Position numbers and translations under genes: made by a program
Shown here: piece by piece, positions 20,868-29,558 of the stretch
Layout of the letters: each line of letters opens with the position of its first letter
How positions within the stretch are numbered: the stretch's first letter is position 1
Notes under the pieces: model-generated
The model's input: the letters and a program-made list of their open reading frames with translations, nothing else
Told to the model about the DNA's origin: nothing
The model's database searches: none
Origin: Actinomycetota bacterium
GTDB taxonomy: Bacteria; Actinomycetota; Acidimicrobiia; IMCC26256; PALSA-555
Direction of reading: 5' to 3'
DNA: 35,658 nucleotides
Assembly (NCBI GenBank): GCA_016870245.1
Contig: VGCA01000008.1
Span: 1 to 35,658, forward strand

Positions 20868-21833
20868 CTACGGCGCCGACGACCAACCGGCGAGCGCGGC
20901 CTCGGCCTCCTCGACGAACCGGGTGACCAGCTCGCCCGCGGGCACGAGCGTGTCGATCGCCCCCACGCCCTGGCCCGCCGGATAGCCCTCGCGATCGGGG
21001 TCGACGTCCTCCGCCGTCTCGTCGGCGCCGAGGTGCAGCGCCCCGGCGCCCACGGCCGCGACCAGCTGCTGCGGGAACGGCTGGATCTCCTCGGGGTGGC
21101 GCTCGTGGTAGTCGGTCCAGTCGTTGCGGATCGTCCGCATGGGCTTGCCGCTGTAGGCCCGGCTGATGACGGTGCCGTCCTCGGCGGTGCGGAGCAGTGC
21201 GTCCTTGTAGCCCGGCGCCGAGCGCGCCTCCGGCGTCGCGATGAACCGGGTGCCCACCCACACCCCGGCGGCCCCGAGCACCAGCGCCGCGGCGAGGCCT
21301 CGGCCGTCGACGATCCCTCCGGCCGCGACCACCGGCACCCGACCGGCTACGGCGTCGACCACCTGCGGCACGAGCGGCATGGTCGCCACCTGCCCGGTGT
21401 GGCCGCCGGCTTCGGTGCCCTGCGCGATCACGAGGTCGCACCCGGCCTCGACCGCGGCGACGGCGTGGCGCACCTTCCCGCACATGCTGGCGACGAGCAC
21501 GCCCCGCTCGTGACACAGCTCGATCGCGTCGCGCGGGACGCCCAGGCCGGCGACGAACACCGACGCGCCTTCCCGTATCAGCGCGTCGACGTCGGTCATC
21601 AGCCGGTCGGGCAGCGCCGTGAGCAGATCGACGCCGAAGGGCTCCGCGGTGATCGCCTTCACCGCGCGGATCTCGTCGACGAGCTGCTCCGACGACATGG
21701 TCGACGCGCCCAGGCAGCCGAACCCGCCCGCGGCCGACACCGCGGCGACGAGCCGGTGGTAGCTCACCCCACCCATCCCGGCGCCCATCACCGGGTGCTC
21801 GATGCCCAGGAGCTCGGTCAGTCGTGTCTTCAC
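20868..21833 (-). CDS. Nitronate monooxygenase-like FMN enzyme
   Basis: 2-nitropropane dioxygenase/nitronate monooxygenase family TIM barrel, 321 residues from GTG 21833. N-terminal [33 protein letters not shown] is the usual opening. The FMN-binding and active-site loop [11 protein letters not shown] (137-147, with the candidate catalytic His145) is complete. The phosphate loop [30 protein letters not shown] is also complete. The family oxidises nitronates or acts as enoyl-ACP reductase-like (FabK) enzymes; the reaction here is not certain. The start lies 6 nt from a TAGCCT hexamer whose bases overlap the purE -10, so the two divergent genes appear to be leaderless and linked at the promoter. 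Confidence 0.9.
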   Translation of the reverse strand: MKTRLTELLGIEHPVMGAGMGGVSYHRLVAAVSAAGGFGCLGASTMSSEQLVDEIRAVKAITAEPFGVDLLTALPDRLMTDVDALIREGASVFVAGLGVPRDAIELCHERGVLVASMCGKVRHAVAAVEAGCDLVIAQGTEAGGHTGQVATMPLVPQVVDAVAGRVPVVAAGGIVDGRGLAAALVLGAAGVWVGTRFIATPEARSAPGYKDALLRTAEDGTVISRAYSGKPMRTIRNDWTDYHERHPEEIQPFPQQLVAAVGAGALHLGADETAEDVDPDREGYPAGQGVGAIDTLVPAGELVTRFVEEAEAALAGWSSAP

Positions 21834-21839
21834 GGGGTC

Positions 21840-21849
21840 AGGCTAACGT
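21840..21849. promoter_or_regulatory. Overlapping divergent -10 elements, nitronate monooxygenase / purE
   Basis: The 23-bp gap contains AGGCTAACGT. On the plus strand TAACGT ends 7 nt before the purE GTG at 21857; on the minus strand TAGCCT ends 6 nt before the GTG at 21833. The hexamers share the TA at 21844-21845. Both mRNAs would be leaderless. Confidence 0.6.
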
Positions 21850-21856
21850 CGGCCGG

Positions 21857-22363
21857 GTGACGACCGCCGCGCCGCTCGTGGGCGTGATCATGGGCAGCGA
21901 CTCCGACCTCGACACGATGCAGGGCGCGCTCGACGTGCTCGTCGAGTTCGGGGTGCCCCACGAGGTGCGGATCGTGTCCGCCCACCGCACGCCCGACGTG
22001 ATGGTCGAGTACGCCCGCACCGCCGCCGACCGGGGGCTGCGGGTGATCATCGCCGGCGCCGGGGGGGCCGCCCACCTGCCGGGCATGACCGCCTCGATGA
22101 CGGCGCTGCCCGTGATCGGGGTCCCCGTGCCGCTCAACCGGCTCGACGGGCTCGACTCGCTGCTGTCGATCGTGCAGATGCCGGCCGGGGTGCCGGTGGC
22201 CACGGTCGCCATCGGCAACGCCCGCAACGCCGGGCTCCTCGCCGTGCGGATCCTCGGCGTGTTCGACGACGAGCTGCGCACGCGCATGGAGGCGTTCCAA
22301 GACGACCTCGCCGACATCGTCCGGGAGAAGGACGAGCGGCTGCGGGGCGGCTCGGGAGCCTGA
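21857..22363 (+). CDS. purE: N5-carboxyaminoimidazole ribonucleotide mutase
   Basis: Purine biosynthesis enzyme (class I PurE) converting N5-CAIR to CAIR. 168 residues from GTG 21857; the ORF-track start at 21824 lies inside the divergent gene. The substrate-binding loops are canonical: [10 protein letters not shown] (13-17), [13 protein letters not shown] (41-46) and [16 protein letters not shown] (66-76), followed by [44 protein letters not shown], the class I signature. purK, its usual partner, is not in the window. The MFS gene starts 9 nt downstream and is probably co-transcribed. Confidence 0.97.
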   Translation: MTTAAPLVGVIMGSDSDLDTMQGALDVLVEFGVPHEVRIVSAHRTPDVMVEYARTAADRGLRVIIAGAGGAAHLPGMTASMTALPVIGVPVPLNRLDGLDSLLSIVQMPAGVPVATVAIGNARNAGLLAVRILGVFDDELRTRMEAFQDDLADIVREKDERLRGGSGA

Positions 22364-22372
22364 CGGCCGCAC

Positions 22373-23698
22373 ATGGCACGGCGCGGCGTCGGGCCGTCGG
22401 GCTGGCGCCCGGCGGTCGTCCTCACGGCCATCGTGCTCGTCGACGCCATGGACCAGGGCGTCGTACCGGGCACGCTCAGCCTGCTGCAGGACGAGTGGGG
22501 CTTCTCCGACACGCTCGGCGGTGCGATCCCGACCGCCGCGCTGATCGTCGGGGTCCTCGCCCTGGTCCCGGCGGGGTGGATGGCCGACCACCTGCGACGC
22601 ACCCGGCTGCTGACGATCGTGATCGCGAGCTGGGCCGTGCTGAGCGGGCTCTCGGCGCTGTCAGTGTCGTTCCTCATGTTCTTCGTGGTGCGGATGGCGC
22701 TCGGCGGCGCGTCGTCCATCGACAACCCCGTGTCGTCGAGCCTCCTCGCCGACTTCTACCCTCCGCTCGCCCGGGGCCGGGTGTTCGCGGTGCAACGCCT
22801 GTCGGTGGTGGTCGGGACCGGCATCGGCATCGGTCTGGGCGGCGCGCTCGGTGAGTGGCTCGGCTGGCGAGCCGCCTATCTCGCGGTCGTGATCCCGGGA
22901 TTCGTGGTCGCGCTCCTGGTCGCAACGCTGCACGAGCCGACACGCGGTGGCATGGACGACGTCTCCCTCGGCGGAGCCGACCCCGCCGTACCGCACGAGT
23001 CGCCCGCCGCCGTGCTGGAGGAGATCGAGGAGACCGCGCCGCACTTCGGCGAGGGTGGCGTCCGCGAGTACCTCCGCGAGTTCCGCGGCATCCTCGACAT
23101 CGCGACCGTTCGCACGGTGTTCTTCGGTCTCGCGGTCACCGTGCTCGGCTTCAACGGCATCGCGTTCTGGCTCCCCAGCTATCTCGAACGGGACTTCGAC
23201 CTCTCGGAGGGTCAGGCGGCGGCCGTCACCGCCCTGGTGGCGGTGACCGCCGGGATCATCGGAGCCTTTCTGGGCGGCACCGTCGGCGACCGGGCCGAGG
23301 CCCGCCGCACCGGCGCCCGCATCGGACTGACCGGGTTCGCGCTGATCGGCGGTGCGAGCCTGCTCGTGATCGGGTTCGCCGTGCAGGTGCTCGTCGTGAC
23401 GGCCGTCGTGGTGTGCGCGGGCGCGACGCTCCTGTCGTTCGCGTTTCCCAACATGGCCGCCGCGGCGGCCGAGGTGCTGCCCGCCCGGCGACGGGGCACC
23501 GGGTTCGCGGTGTTCGGATTCCTGCTCACCCTCGGCAGCGCGGCCGGCCCGCTGGTCATCGGCACGATCTCGGAGATCTCGGGGTCGCTGCAGCTCGCGA
23601 TCATCCTCGCGGTGCTGCCTGCCCTCCCCGGCGCGCTCGTGGTGCTGCGGGGCCGCCGCACGTTCGCGGCCGACGTGGCGGCCGCCCGCGTCGGCTGA
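22373..23698 (+). CDS. MFS transporter
   Basis: Major facilitator superfamily permease, 441 residues, about 12 hydrophobic segments in two halves. N-terminal half: VVLTAIVLVDAMDQGVVPGTL, a loop-2 motif GWMADHLRRTRLLT (motif A-like G-x3-D-R/K-x-R), VRMALGGASSIDNPVSSSLLADFYPPLARGRVFA and GTGIGIGLGGALGEWLGWRAAYL, which resembles motif C of drug:H+ antiporters. A central cytoplasmic loop of about 60 acidic residues separates it from the C-terminal half with VGDRAEARRTGARIGLTG. The spinster/sugar-phosphate-type layout and the DMDQG-like first helix suggest an organic-anion or lipid exporter, but the substrate is unknown. Located 9 nt after purE. Confidence 0.9.
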   Translation: MARRGVGPSGWRPAVVLTAIVLVDAMDQGVVPGTLSLLQDEWGFSDTLGGAIPTAALIVGVLALVPAGWMADHLRRTRLLTIVIASWAVLSGLSALSVSFLMFFVVRMALGGASSIDNPVSSSLLADFYPPLARGRVFAVQRLSVVVGTGIGIGLGGALGEWLGWRAAYLAVVIPGFVVALLVATLHEPTRGGMDDVSLGGADPAVPHESPAAVLEEIEETAPHFGEGGVREYLREFRGILDIATVRTVFFGLAVTVLGFNGIAFWLPSYLERDFDLSEGQAAAVTALVAVTAGIIGAFLGGTVGDRAEARRTGARIGLTGFALIGGASLLVIGFAVQVLVVTAVVVCAGATLLSFAFPNMAAAAAEVLPARRRGTGFAVFGFLLTLGSAAGPLVIGTISEISGSLQLAIILAVLPALPGALVVLRGRRTFAADVAAARVG

Positions 23699-23714
23699 GG
23701 AAGTCCGATCTCGC

Positions 23715-23720
23715 TAGGGT
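23715..23720 (+). promoter_or_regulatory. Putative -10 element of the acyl-CoA synthetase
   Basis: TAGGGT ends 8 nt before ATG 23729, in the 30-nt gap after the MFS gene, giving the two-gene unit its own start. Confidence 0.4.
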
Positions 23721-23728
23721 GCGCCCCC

Positions 23729-25288
23729 ATGTGGCCTGGAGCGCACGCGCGGACGAACCCCGACAAGCCCGCCTACGTCATGGCGTCGACCGGCCAGGTG
23801 GTGACCTACCAGGAGCTCGACGACCGGTCGAACCGGCTCGCCCAGCTGTTCCACGCGGCCGGGCTGCGCTTCGGTGACCACATCGCCATCGCCATGGAGA
23901 ACCACCCGCGCTACCTCGAGGTGGTGTGGGCGGCGCAACGGTCAGGGCTGTACTTCACACCGATCAACTTCCACTTCAACGCGGAGGAGATCGCCTACAT
24001 CGTCGACAACTGCGACGCGCAGGCCTACGTCACGTCGGCCCACCTGAGCGAGAGCGCCGCCGCGCTGCGGGAGCGACTCCCCGAGCGGTGCGCCGTGCGG
24101 CTGATGCTCGACCGGCCCGCCGGGTTCGAGGGCTACGACGACTACGACACCGCCATCGCGGCGTTCCCGGCCGAGCCCCTCGACGAGGAGCTCGAAGGCG
24201 TCGCCATGGTCTACTCGTCGGGCACGACGGGTCGGCCCAAGGGCATCAAGTACGCCAACCCCAGGCGTGCGGTGGGTGAGCCCCTCCCCGGGTTCGCCGG
24301 CTTCGGCGAGACCTACGGGCTGGACGAGCACACCGTCTACCTGTCGCCCGCGCCGCTGTACCACTCCGCGCCGCTCCAGTTCTGCGTCGCCATGACCCGC
24401 TTCGGCGGCACCGCGATCGTGCTGGAGCGCTTCGACCCCGAGCTCGCGCTCGCGTCGATCGAGAAGTACCGCGTGACCCACAGCCAGTGGGTGCCCACGA
24501 TGTTCGTGCGCATGCTCAAGCTCCCCGACGAGACCCGCCGGATGTACGACGTGTCGTCGCAGCAGCTGGCGATCCACGCCGCCGCCCCGTGCCCGGTCCC
24601 GATCAAGCAGCAGATGATCGAGTGGTGGGGCCCGATCATCTTCGAGTACTACGCGGCCACCGAGGGGGGCGGCTCCACGATGATCACGTCGGAGGAGTGG
24701 CTCGCGCACCCCGGGTCGGTGGGCAAGCCTTTCGGCTCCAACGTGCACATCCTCGACGAGGAGGGCAACCCGCTGCCGCCGGGTGAAAGCGGCGTGGTGT
24801 GGTTCGAGGGCGGCGAGCGCTCGATGACCTTCGAGTACCACAAGGACCCCGAGAAGACGAAGGCCGCGCACTCCGAGTCGGGGTGGACCACCGTCGGCGA
24901 CATGGGGTACCTCGACGACGAGGGCTACCTCTACCTCACCGACCGGCGCGACTTCATGATCGTGTCGGGCGGCGTGAACATCTACCCGCAGGAGGCCGAG
25001 AACCTCCTCATCACCCACCCCAAGGTGATGGACGCGGCGGTGTTCGGCGTGCCCAACGAGGAGATGGGCGAGGAGGTGAAGGGCGTGGTGCAGCCGATCG
25101 ACTGGTCGACCGCCGGCCCAGAGCTCGAGGCCGAGCTGGTCGCCTTCTGCCGCGACAACCTCGCGCACTACAAGTGCCCGGTGTCGATCGACTTCATGGA
25201 AGAGCTGCCTCGCCAGCCCACGGGCAAGCTCTACAAGCGCCTCATCCGTGACCGCTACTGGGGTGACCGCACGTCCCGGATCGTGTGA
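23729..25288 (+). CDS. Acyl-CoA synthetase (AMP-dependent ligase)
   Basis: ANL superfamily, 519 residues, FadD-like. It starts close to the domain edge (MWPGAHARTNPDKPAYVMAS). P-loop YSSGTTGRPKGIKY (162-175), adenine-binding EYYAATEGGGSTMI, the TVGDMGYLDDEGYLYLTDRRDFMIVSGGVNIYPQEAE hinge segment and the C-terminal lysine loop LPRQPTGKLYKR are all intact. The MVYSSGTTGRPKGIKYAN signature and ending resemble acyl-CoA synthetases of sterol or fatty-acid catabolism in actinobacteria, in contrast to the FAAL-like enzyme at 13.7 kb. The stop overlaps the next start by 4 nt (GTGA), coupling it to the TIGR03084 protein. The convergent PaaG-like crotonase downstream hints at a shared acyl-CoA catabolic role. 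Confidence 0.93.
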   Translation: MWPGAHARTNPDKPAYVMASTGQVVTYQELDDRSNRLAQLFHAAGLRFGDHIAIAMENHPRYLEVVWAAQRSGLYFTPINFHFNAEEIAYIVDNCDAQAYVTSAHLSESAAALRERLPERCAVRLMLDRPAGFEGYDDYDTAIAAFPAEPLDEELEGVAMVYSSGTTGRPKGIKYANPRRAVGEPLPGFAGFGETYGLDEHTVYLSPAPLYHSAPLQFCVAMTRFGGTAIVLERFDPELALASIEKYRVTHSQWVPTMFVRMLKLPDETRRMYDVSSQQLAIHAAAPCPVPIKQQMIEWWGPIIFEYYAATEGGGSTMITSEEWLAHPGSVGKPFGSNVHILDEEGNPLPPGESGVVWFEGGERSMTFEYHKDPEKTKAAHSESGWTTVGDMGYLDDEGYLYLTDRRDFMIVSGGVNIYPQEAENLLITHPKVMDAAVFGVPNEEMGEEVKGVVQPIDWSTAGPELEAELVAFCRDNLAHYKCPVSIDFMEELPRQPTGKLYKRLIRDRYWGDRTSRIV

Positions 25289-26067
25289 GCGAAGGGCGCG
25301 CCGACCCCGCGGCCAAGGGGTACGGCGGGGTCGTCGACGACCTGGAGGCCGAGGGCGCCGCGCTCGAGGCGGTGATCGGTCCCCTCGACGCGGCCGCGGC
25401 CGCCACTCCCACCGCCGCCGAGGGGTGGGACGTGCGCGACACCGTGGCCCACCTGGCGGGGGGCGCGTGGCTGGCGGCGGTCGCCGTCACCGAGCCCGCC
25501 GTGTTCGCCGACCGGCTCGCCGGGGTGGACCGACCCGACGCGCCGCGCGACTGGGACGGCGTGCGGGACCGCTGGCGAGCCGAACGGGGGCGGTTGGTCG
25601 CCGGGCTGCGGGCCGCCGGGCCCCACGACCGTCACCCGTGGATCGCCGGCCCGATGTCGGGCCGTTCGTTCGGGGCCGCGCAGCTCATGGAGACCTGGGC
25701 CCACGGGGTGGACATCGCCGACGCCGTCGGGGTGCCGTACCCGGCGACGTTCCGGCTGCGCCACGTGGCCCGGCTCGGGGTGCGCACCCGGCCGTTCACG
25801 TTCGCCCAGCACGGCCTCCCCGCTCCGGAGGACGACGTGCGGGTGCTGCTGGACGCGCCCGGCGGTCGCGTGCTGTGGAGCTGGGGGCGGTCGGAGACCG
25901 AGGTGGTGCGGGGCGACGCGCGCGACTTCTGCCTCGTGGTCACCCAACGCCGCCACGTCGACGACACGGCCCTGTCGGTGACCGGCGACGTCTCGCAGCA
26001 GTGGATGCAGATCGCTCAGGCGTTCGCCGGCCCGCCCACGACCGCCGCGCGCGGGCGGGGCGGCTGA
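25285..26067 (+). CDS. TIGR03084 family protein (maleylpyruvate isomerase/DinB-like)
   Basis: 260 residues from GTG 25285, coupled to the acyl-CoA synthetase by a GTGA overlap. It belongs to the MDMPI/DinB-2 four-helix superfamily: GWDVRDTVAHLAGGAWLAAVAV holds the first histidine of the metal site, and MSGRSFGAAQLMETWAHGVDIADAVGV the Glu and His that complete it in related proteins. The C-terminal part RVLLDAPGGRVLWSWG...VVTQRRHVDDTALSVTGD forms the SCP2-like beta domain. The family often occurs beside acyl-CoA metabolic genes but its reaction is unknown; a thiol (mycothiol)-dependent enzyme is possible because relatives use mycothiol. Confidence 0.88.
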   Translation: MSEGRADPAAKGYGGVVDDLEAEGAALEAVIGPLDAAAAATPTAAEGWDVRDTVAHLAGGAWLAAVAVTEPAVFADRLAGVDRPDAPRDWDGVRDRWRAERGRLVAGLRAAGPHDRHPWIAGPMSGRSFGAAQLMETWAHGVDIADAVGVPYPATFRLRHVARLGVRTRPFTFAQHGLPAPEDDVRVLLDAPGGRVLWSWGRSETEVVRGDARDFCLVVTQRRHVDDTALSVTGDVSQQWMQIAQAFAGPPTTAARGRGG

Positions 26068-26079
26068 AGGACGGTCGGA

Positions 26080-26868
26080 CTACGCGCCGCGGAAGTAGGC
26101 GGCGCGCTTCTCCACGAACGCGGCTACGCCCTCGATGCCGTCGGCGGAGCGGCCGGCCCGGGCCATCTCCTCCGACTCCAGGGCGAGGTGCTGGTCGAGC
26201 GTGTGCTCGAGGCTGCCGTGCATCAGCCGCTTCGCCCCGCCGTACGCGAGCGTGGGGCCGGCGGCGATCGTCTCGGCGAGTGCCTCGGCGGTGGCGGTCA
26301 GCGCGTCGTCGGGCACGACCTGGGTCACGATCCCCCAGTCGAGCGCCTCGGCGGCGCTGAGCGCCCGGTTGGTGATGGCGAGCTCGAGCGCCCGCCTCAC
26401 CCCCACGAGTCGGGGCAGGAACCAGCTGCTCGACCCGTCGGGGGTCAGGCCGATCCCGGTGTAGGCCATCACGAACTTCGCCGACTCGGCCGCGATCACG
26501 ATGTCGGACGAGGCCACGAAGCCCATGCCCGCGCCGGCCGCGCTCCCCTGCACCGCGCAGATCACCGGGGCGTCCAGCCGGACGAGCTGGGAGATCGCCG
26601 CGTGCAGCGGCACGGTGATCTCCCGGATGTGGTGGCCGAGGCCGTCGCCCAGGGTCGCGAAGCCCTTCACGTCGCCGCCGCCGCAGAAGCGGGCACCCGC
26701 GCCGGTGAGCAGCACCGCCCGCACCGACGGGTCGTCGGCGAACGAGGTGGCCGCCACGAGCAGCTCCTCGCTCATGCGCAGGTTGATGCCGTTGGCCGCG
26801 TCGGGCCGGTGCAGCGTGAGGCGGGCGATGCCGCCGCTGCGCTCCACGATCAGGGTCTCGAAGTCCAT
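26080..26868 (-). CDS. Enoyl-CoA hydratase/isomerase (PaaG-like crotonase)
   Basis: Crotonase superfamily, 262 residues from ATG 26868 (the ORF-track start adds seven residues; a TACGCT hexamer lies 7 nt upstream of my start). The CoA-thioester oxyanion loops are present: GARFCGGGDVKGFA and VQGSAAGAGMGFVASSDIV. Neither glutamate of true enoyl-CoA hydratases is seen: the first is replaced by Gly116 in AGMGF, the second by Tyr136 in AYTGIG. Instead there is LTPDGSSSWFLPRLVG with Asp144, the arrangement of PaaG-type isomerases. It is therefore more likely an isomerase of a ring-epoxyacyl-CoA or enoyl-CoA than a hydratase. It converges with the TIGR03084 gene (12-nt gap). Confidence 0.9.
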   Translation of the reverse strand: MDFETLIVERSGGIARLTLHRPDAANGINLRMSEELLVAATSFADDPSVRAVLLTGAGARFCGGGDVKGFATLGDGLGHHIREITVPLHAAISQLVRLDAPVICAVQGSAAGAGMGFVASSDIVIAAESAKFVMAYTGIGLTPDGSSSWFLPRLVGVRRALELAITNRALSAAEALDWGIVTQVVPDDALTATAEALAETIAAGPTLAYGGAKRLMHGSLEHTLDQHLALESEEMARAGRSADGIEGVAAFVEKRAAYFRGA

Positions 26869-26875
26869 GCGCCGG

Positions 26876-26881
26876 AGCGTA
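26876..26881 (-). promoter_or_regulatory. Putative -10 element of the crotonase gene
   Basis: TACGCT on the minus strand ends 7 nt before ATG 26868. The surrounding TACGCTCCGGCGCATG is very close to TACGCTCCCGCACATG before DUF3151. Confidence 0.5.
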
Positions 26882-26904
26882 GCGACCATGGGAATCGCGT
26901 CGTC

Positions 26905-26935
26905 GGGGGACGCATGGTGTGACCATGCGTCTCTC
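26905..26935. promoter_or_regulatory. Strong inverted repeat: operator or terminator
   Basis: ACGCATGGT-GTG-ACCATGCGT is a perfect 9-bp inverted repeat at 26910-26930, extendable to 26905-26935 with G-C and G-T pairs. It lies 31 nt past the stop of the ABC permease (minus strand) and about 24 nt upstream of the crotonase -10. It could terminate the ABC transcript or bind a regulator of the crotonase gene; no U-tract follows. Confidence 0.5.
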
Positions 26936-26965
26936 GACCGACACCCAGAGGGGGTCAGGGACGCA

Positions 26966-29539
26966 TCATTCGGTGGTGATGGCGTCGAGGACGTCGAGGC
27001 GGGCGGCCCGGCGGGCGGGGAGCACTCCGGCGAGCAGTCCGGCGAGTGCGGCGAGGACGCCGAAGATCACCAGCTGTGAGACGGGGATCGCCAGCGTGAT
27101 CCCGTCCGACGCGAACGCCTGCACGATCATCACGCCGAAGAACAGGCCGATCGCCAGGCCGAGCAGCGATCCGAACGACGCAGTGATGAGCGCCTCGCCC
27201 CGGATCATGCGCTTCAGCTGCACGCGCGACATGCCCACCGCCCGCATCAGCCCGATCTCACGCGTCCGTTCGAACACCGACAACGCCAGCGTGTTGACGA
27301 TGCCGACCAGGGCGATGACCACCGCCAGCAGCAGCAACACGTACATCAGGCCGAGGATCTGGTTGAACTGGGCGATCTGACGGTCGACGAAGCCCGCCAG
27401 GTTGTCGGCCTCGACGCCGCCGATCCGGTCGGCGATGCCCTCGACGATCTTCGCCGCCTCCTTGGTGGAGACGTCGTCGGGCTTGAGGACGCCGACGTAG
27501 AAGTCGAGCGGGTCGGGGAAGCCGTCCCAGTTGTCGGTCGAGACGATGAAGTCGGCGTCGGTCGGGAGTGCCTTCTTGTCGTCGAAGAACCCCTGCACGG
27601 TGAGCGTCCCGGGGCCATTGGGGAAGCGCACGTCGAGCACGTCGCCCACCTCGATCCCGCGGTCCTCCGCCGTGTCGCGGTGGACGAGCATGCCTCCTTC
27701 GTCGGCGAAGGCCGCCGCCGCGCGCCGGGAGACCCCGGCGTCGGTCATCTCGGTGAACTCGGGGGACGCGCCGAGGATCGCCGTGCCGTCGCCGTCGATC
27801 TCGATCGTGCCGAACCGGTACTCCACGACGGTCGACCCCGGCAGCTCGTCGCGCACCGCCTGCGCGGCCTCCGGCGAGAACGGCGCGAAGCCGCTCGGCG
27901 ACAGGATGAAGTCGGCGGTCGTCTGATCCTCGATCGCGGAGCGGAACGTCGTCTTGAACGACTGCGACATGATCGCGATCGCGCTCACGAGCGCGAGCCC
28001 GATCATCAGCGCGGCCGCGGTCGCGGCCGTGCGCCGCGGGTTCCGCTGCGCGTTCTCGCGGGCGAGGATCCCGGTGATGAAGTTGCCCTTGATCGCGGGC
28101 CACGTGAGCAGGCGCGCCGCCGGCTTCGCGGCGAGCGGGCTGAGCATGGCGACGCCCACGAACACGAGCAGCGCGGAGACGCCCACGAACGCGGCGGCCG
28201 AGCCGCCCGAGAGGTCGCCGAACAGGCCGTTGAGCAGGGCGAGGACACCCAGCACGAGCAGCACCGTGCCCCAGATGTACCGACGCCGTCCGGCACCGCC
28301 GTCGAACGCCTGGTCGCGCAGCGCGGCGATGGGCGGGATCTTCGACGCCCGCCGGGCGGGCCCGAGGGCCGCCACCATCGTCACGCCGGTCCCGACGAGG
28401 AACGACACCACGATCGTGCGGGGCTCGATCTGCAGCGCGCCGCCGGGGAGGTCGATCCCGAACGCGGAGAGCAGCCCCTGCAGCGGCGACACGATGAGGA
28501 TCCCGAGCACGATGCCGAGGATCGACGAGAGCGCGCCCACCACGAACGCCTCGATCACCACCGATCCCACGACCTGCTTCCCGCTCGCACCGAGCGCTCG
28601 GAGCAACCCGAGCTCGCGGATCCGCTGGGCGACCGTGATCGAGAACGTGTTGTAGATGACGAACGCGCCGACGAACAGGGCGATGAGCGCGAACACGAGC
28701 AGGAACGTGTTGAAGAACGAGAGGTTCTTCTTCAGCTCGTCGGACTGCTCCTTCGCGAGCTGCTCGCCGGTGATCGACTCGAAGTCGCCGTTGAGCCCGG
28801 CGTCGCGCAACGCCCGCCGGATGTTGTCACGCACCTCGGTCTGCGAGACGCCGGCGTCGGCCTTGACCTCGATGACGTCCCACTGGTCGACGCGGTTCAT
28901 CACCTCCTGGGCGGTCTCGGGCTCGAAGGCCGCGAGGGTCGCGCCGACCAGCCCGTCCCTCTTCCCGCCGAACAGGAAGGCGCCGACGACCTCGAGCTCG
29001 CGCGGCTCCACCGTGAGGAAGGAGATGCGAGCAGTGTCGCCGAGGCGGAACTTGCCCTCCTCGAACGTCTTCAGGTCGAGCGCGACCTCGTCGGGCGCGC
29101 GCGGCGCTCGGCCCTCGACGATCTCCGACGACTGGTTGACCGACTCGCTCGGGGACCGCCACGGAGTGCCGAACGTGGGCGCCTGGTTCTGGACCGCCTC
29201 ACCGTCGGTGCCCGTCACCAGCGCGTAGCCGAGGATGTTGCCCTGGGCGAGATCGACCCCCTTCGCGTCCTGCACGGTGTCGACCAGCGATCCCGGCACC
29301 GGCGGGCGGGTCTGCTCGCCACCACCGGCCTGGTTCGACGCCTTGAACGGCTCCTTCGCCCGCACGACTGCGTCGACGCCCTTCGTCGTGTTCGCGAACA
29401 GGTTGTCGAACACGCTGCCGAGCGTGTCGGTCAGCACGAAGGTGCCGGCCATGAAGGCCACGCCCAGCACGATCGCGATCGACGTGAGGACGAGCCGGAA
29501 CTTCTTGGCGAAGAGCCCGCGCAGGGTCGCGCGCCACAT
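26966..29539 (-). CDS. ABC transporter permease, MacB/FtsX type (two FtsX domains)
   Basis: 857-residue membrane component of a type VII (MacB/LolCDE-like) ABC system. N-terminal membrane anchor LVLTSIAIVLGVAFMAGTFVLTDTL, a large extracytoplasmic domain (about 45-270), three FtsX helices around 280-400 (LVFALIALFVGAFVIYNTF; GLLRALGASGKQV coupling segment), two further membrane segments near 425-470, a second FtsX-type unit beginning LMIGLALVSAIAIMSQSF with its own outer domain, and a final three-helix block containing EIGLMRAVGMSRVQLKRMIRGEA. This 4+... duplicated layout is typical of actinobacterial permeases of this class. Partner ATPase is 19 nt upstream. Such systems move lipoproteins, peptides or act as mechanotransducers; the substrate is unknown. 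Confidence 0.93.
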   Translation of the reverse strand: MWRATLRGLFAKKFRLVLTSIAIVLGVAFMAGTFVLTDTLGSVFDNLFANTTKGVDAVVRAKEPFKASNQAGGGEQTRPPVPGSLVDTVQDAKGVDLAQGNILGYALVTGTDGEAVQNQAPTFGTPWRSPSESVNQSSEIVEGRAPRAPDEVALDLKTFEEGKFRLGDTARISFLTVEPRELEVVGAFLFGGKRDGLVGATLAAFEPETAQEVMNRVDQWDVIEVKADAGVSQTEVRDNIRRALRDAGLNGDFESITGEQLAKEQSDELKKNLSFFNTFLLVFALIALFVGAFVIYNTFSITVAQRIRELGLLRALGASGKQVVGSVVIEAFVVGALSSILGIVLGILIVSPLQGLLSAFGIDLPGGALQIEPRTIVVSFLVGTGVTMVAALGPARRASKIPPIAALRDQAFDGGAGRRRYIWGTVLLVLGVLALLNGLFGDLSGGSAAAFVGVSALLVFVGVAMLSPLAAKPAARLLTWPAIKGNFITGILARENAQRNPRRTAATAAALMIGLALVSAIAIMSQSFKTTFRSAIEDQTTADFILSPSGFAPFSPEAAQAVRDELPGSTVVEYRFGTIEIDGDGTAILGASPEFTEMTDAGVSRRAAAAFADEGGMLVHRDTAEDRGIEVGDVLDVRFPNGPGTLTVQGFFDDKKALPTDADFIVSTDNWDGFPDPLDFYVGVLKPDDVSTKEAAKIVEGIADRIGGVEADNLAGFVDRQIAQFNQILGLMYVLLLLAVVIALVGIVNTLALSVFERTREIGLMRAVGMSRVQLKRMIRGEALITASFGSLLGLAIGLFFGVMIVQAFASDGITLAIPVSQLVIFGVLAALAGLLAGVLPARRAARLDVLDAITTE

Positions 29540-29558
29540 GAGCAGCCGCCGGTGCCGG

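Noticed and set aside
20820-20870. Terminator between convergent gmd and nitronate monooxygenase genes
   Set aside because: GCCGGC pairs and a GCGGGCCCGC palindrome are present, but such short GC palindromes are expected by chance here and no clear stem-loop stands out.
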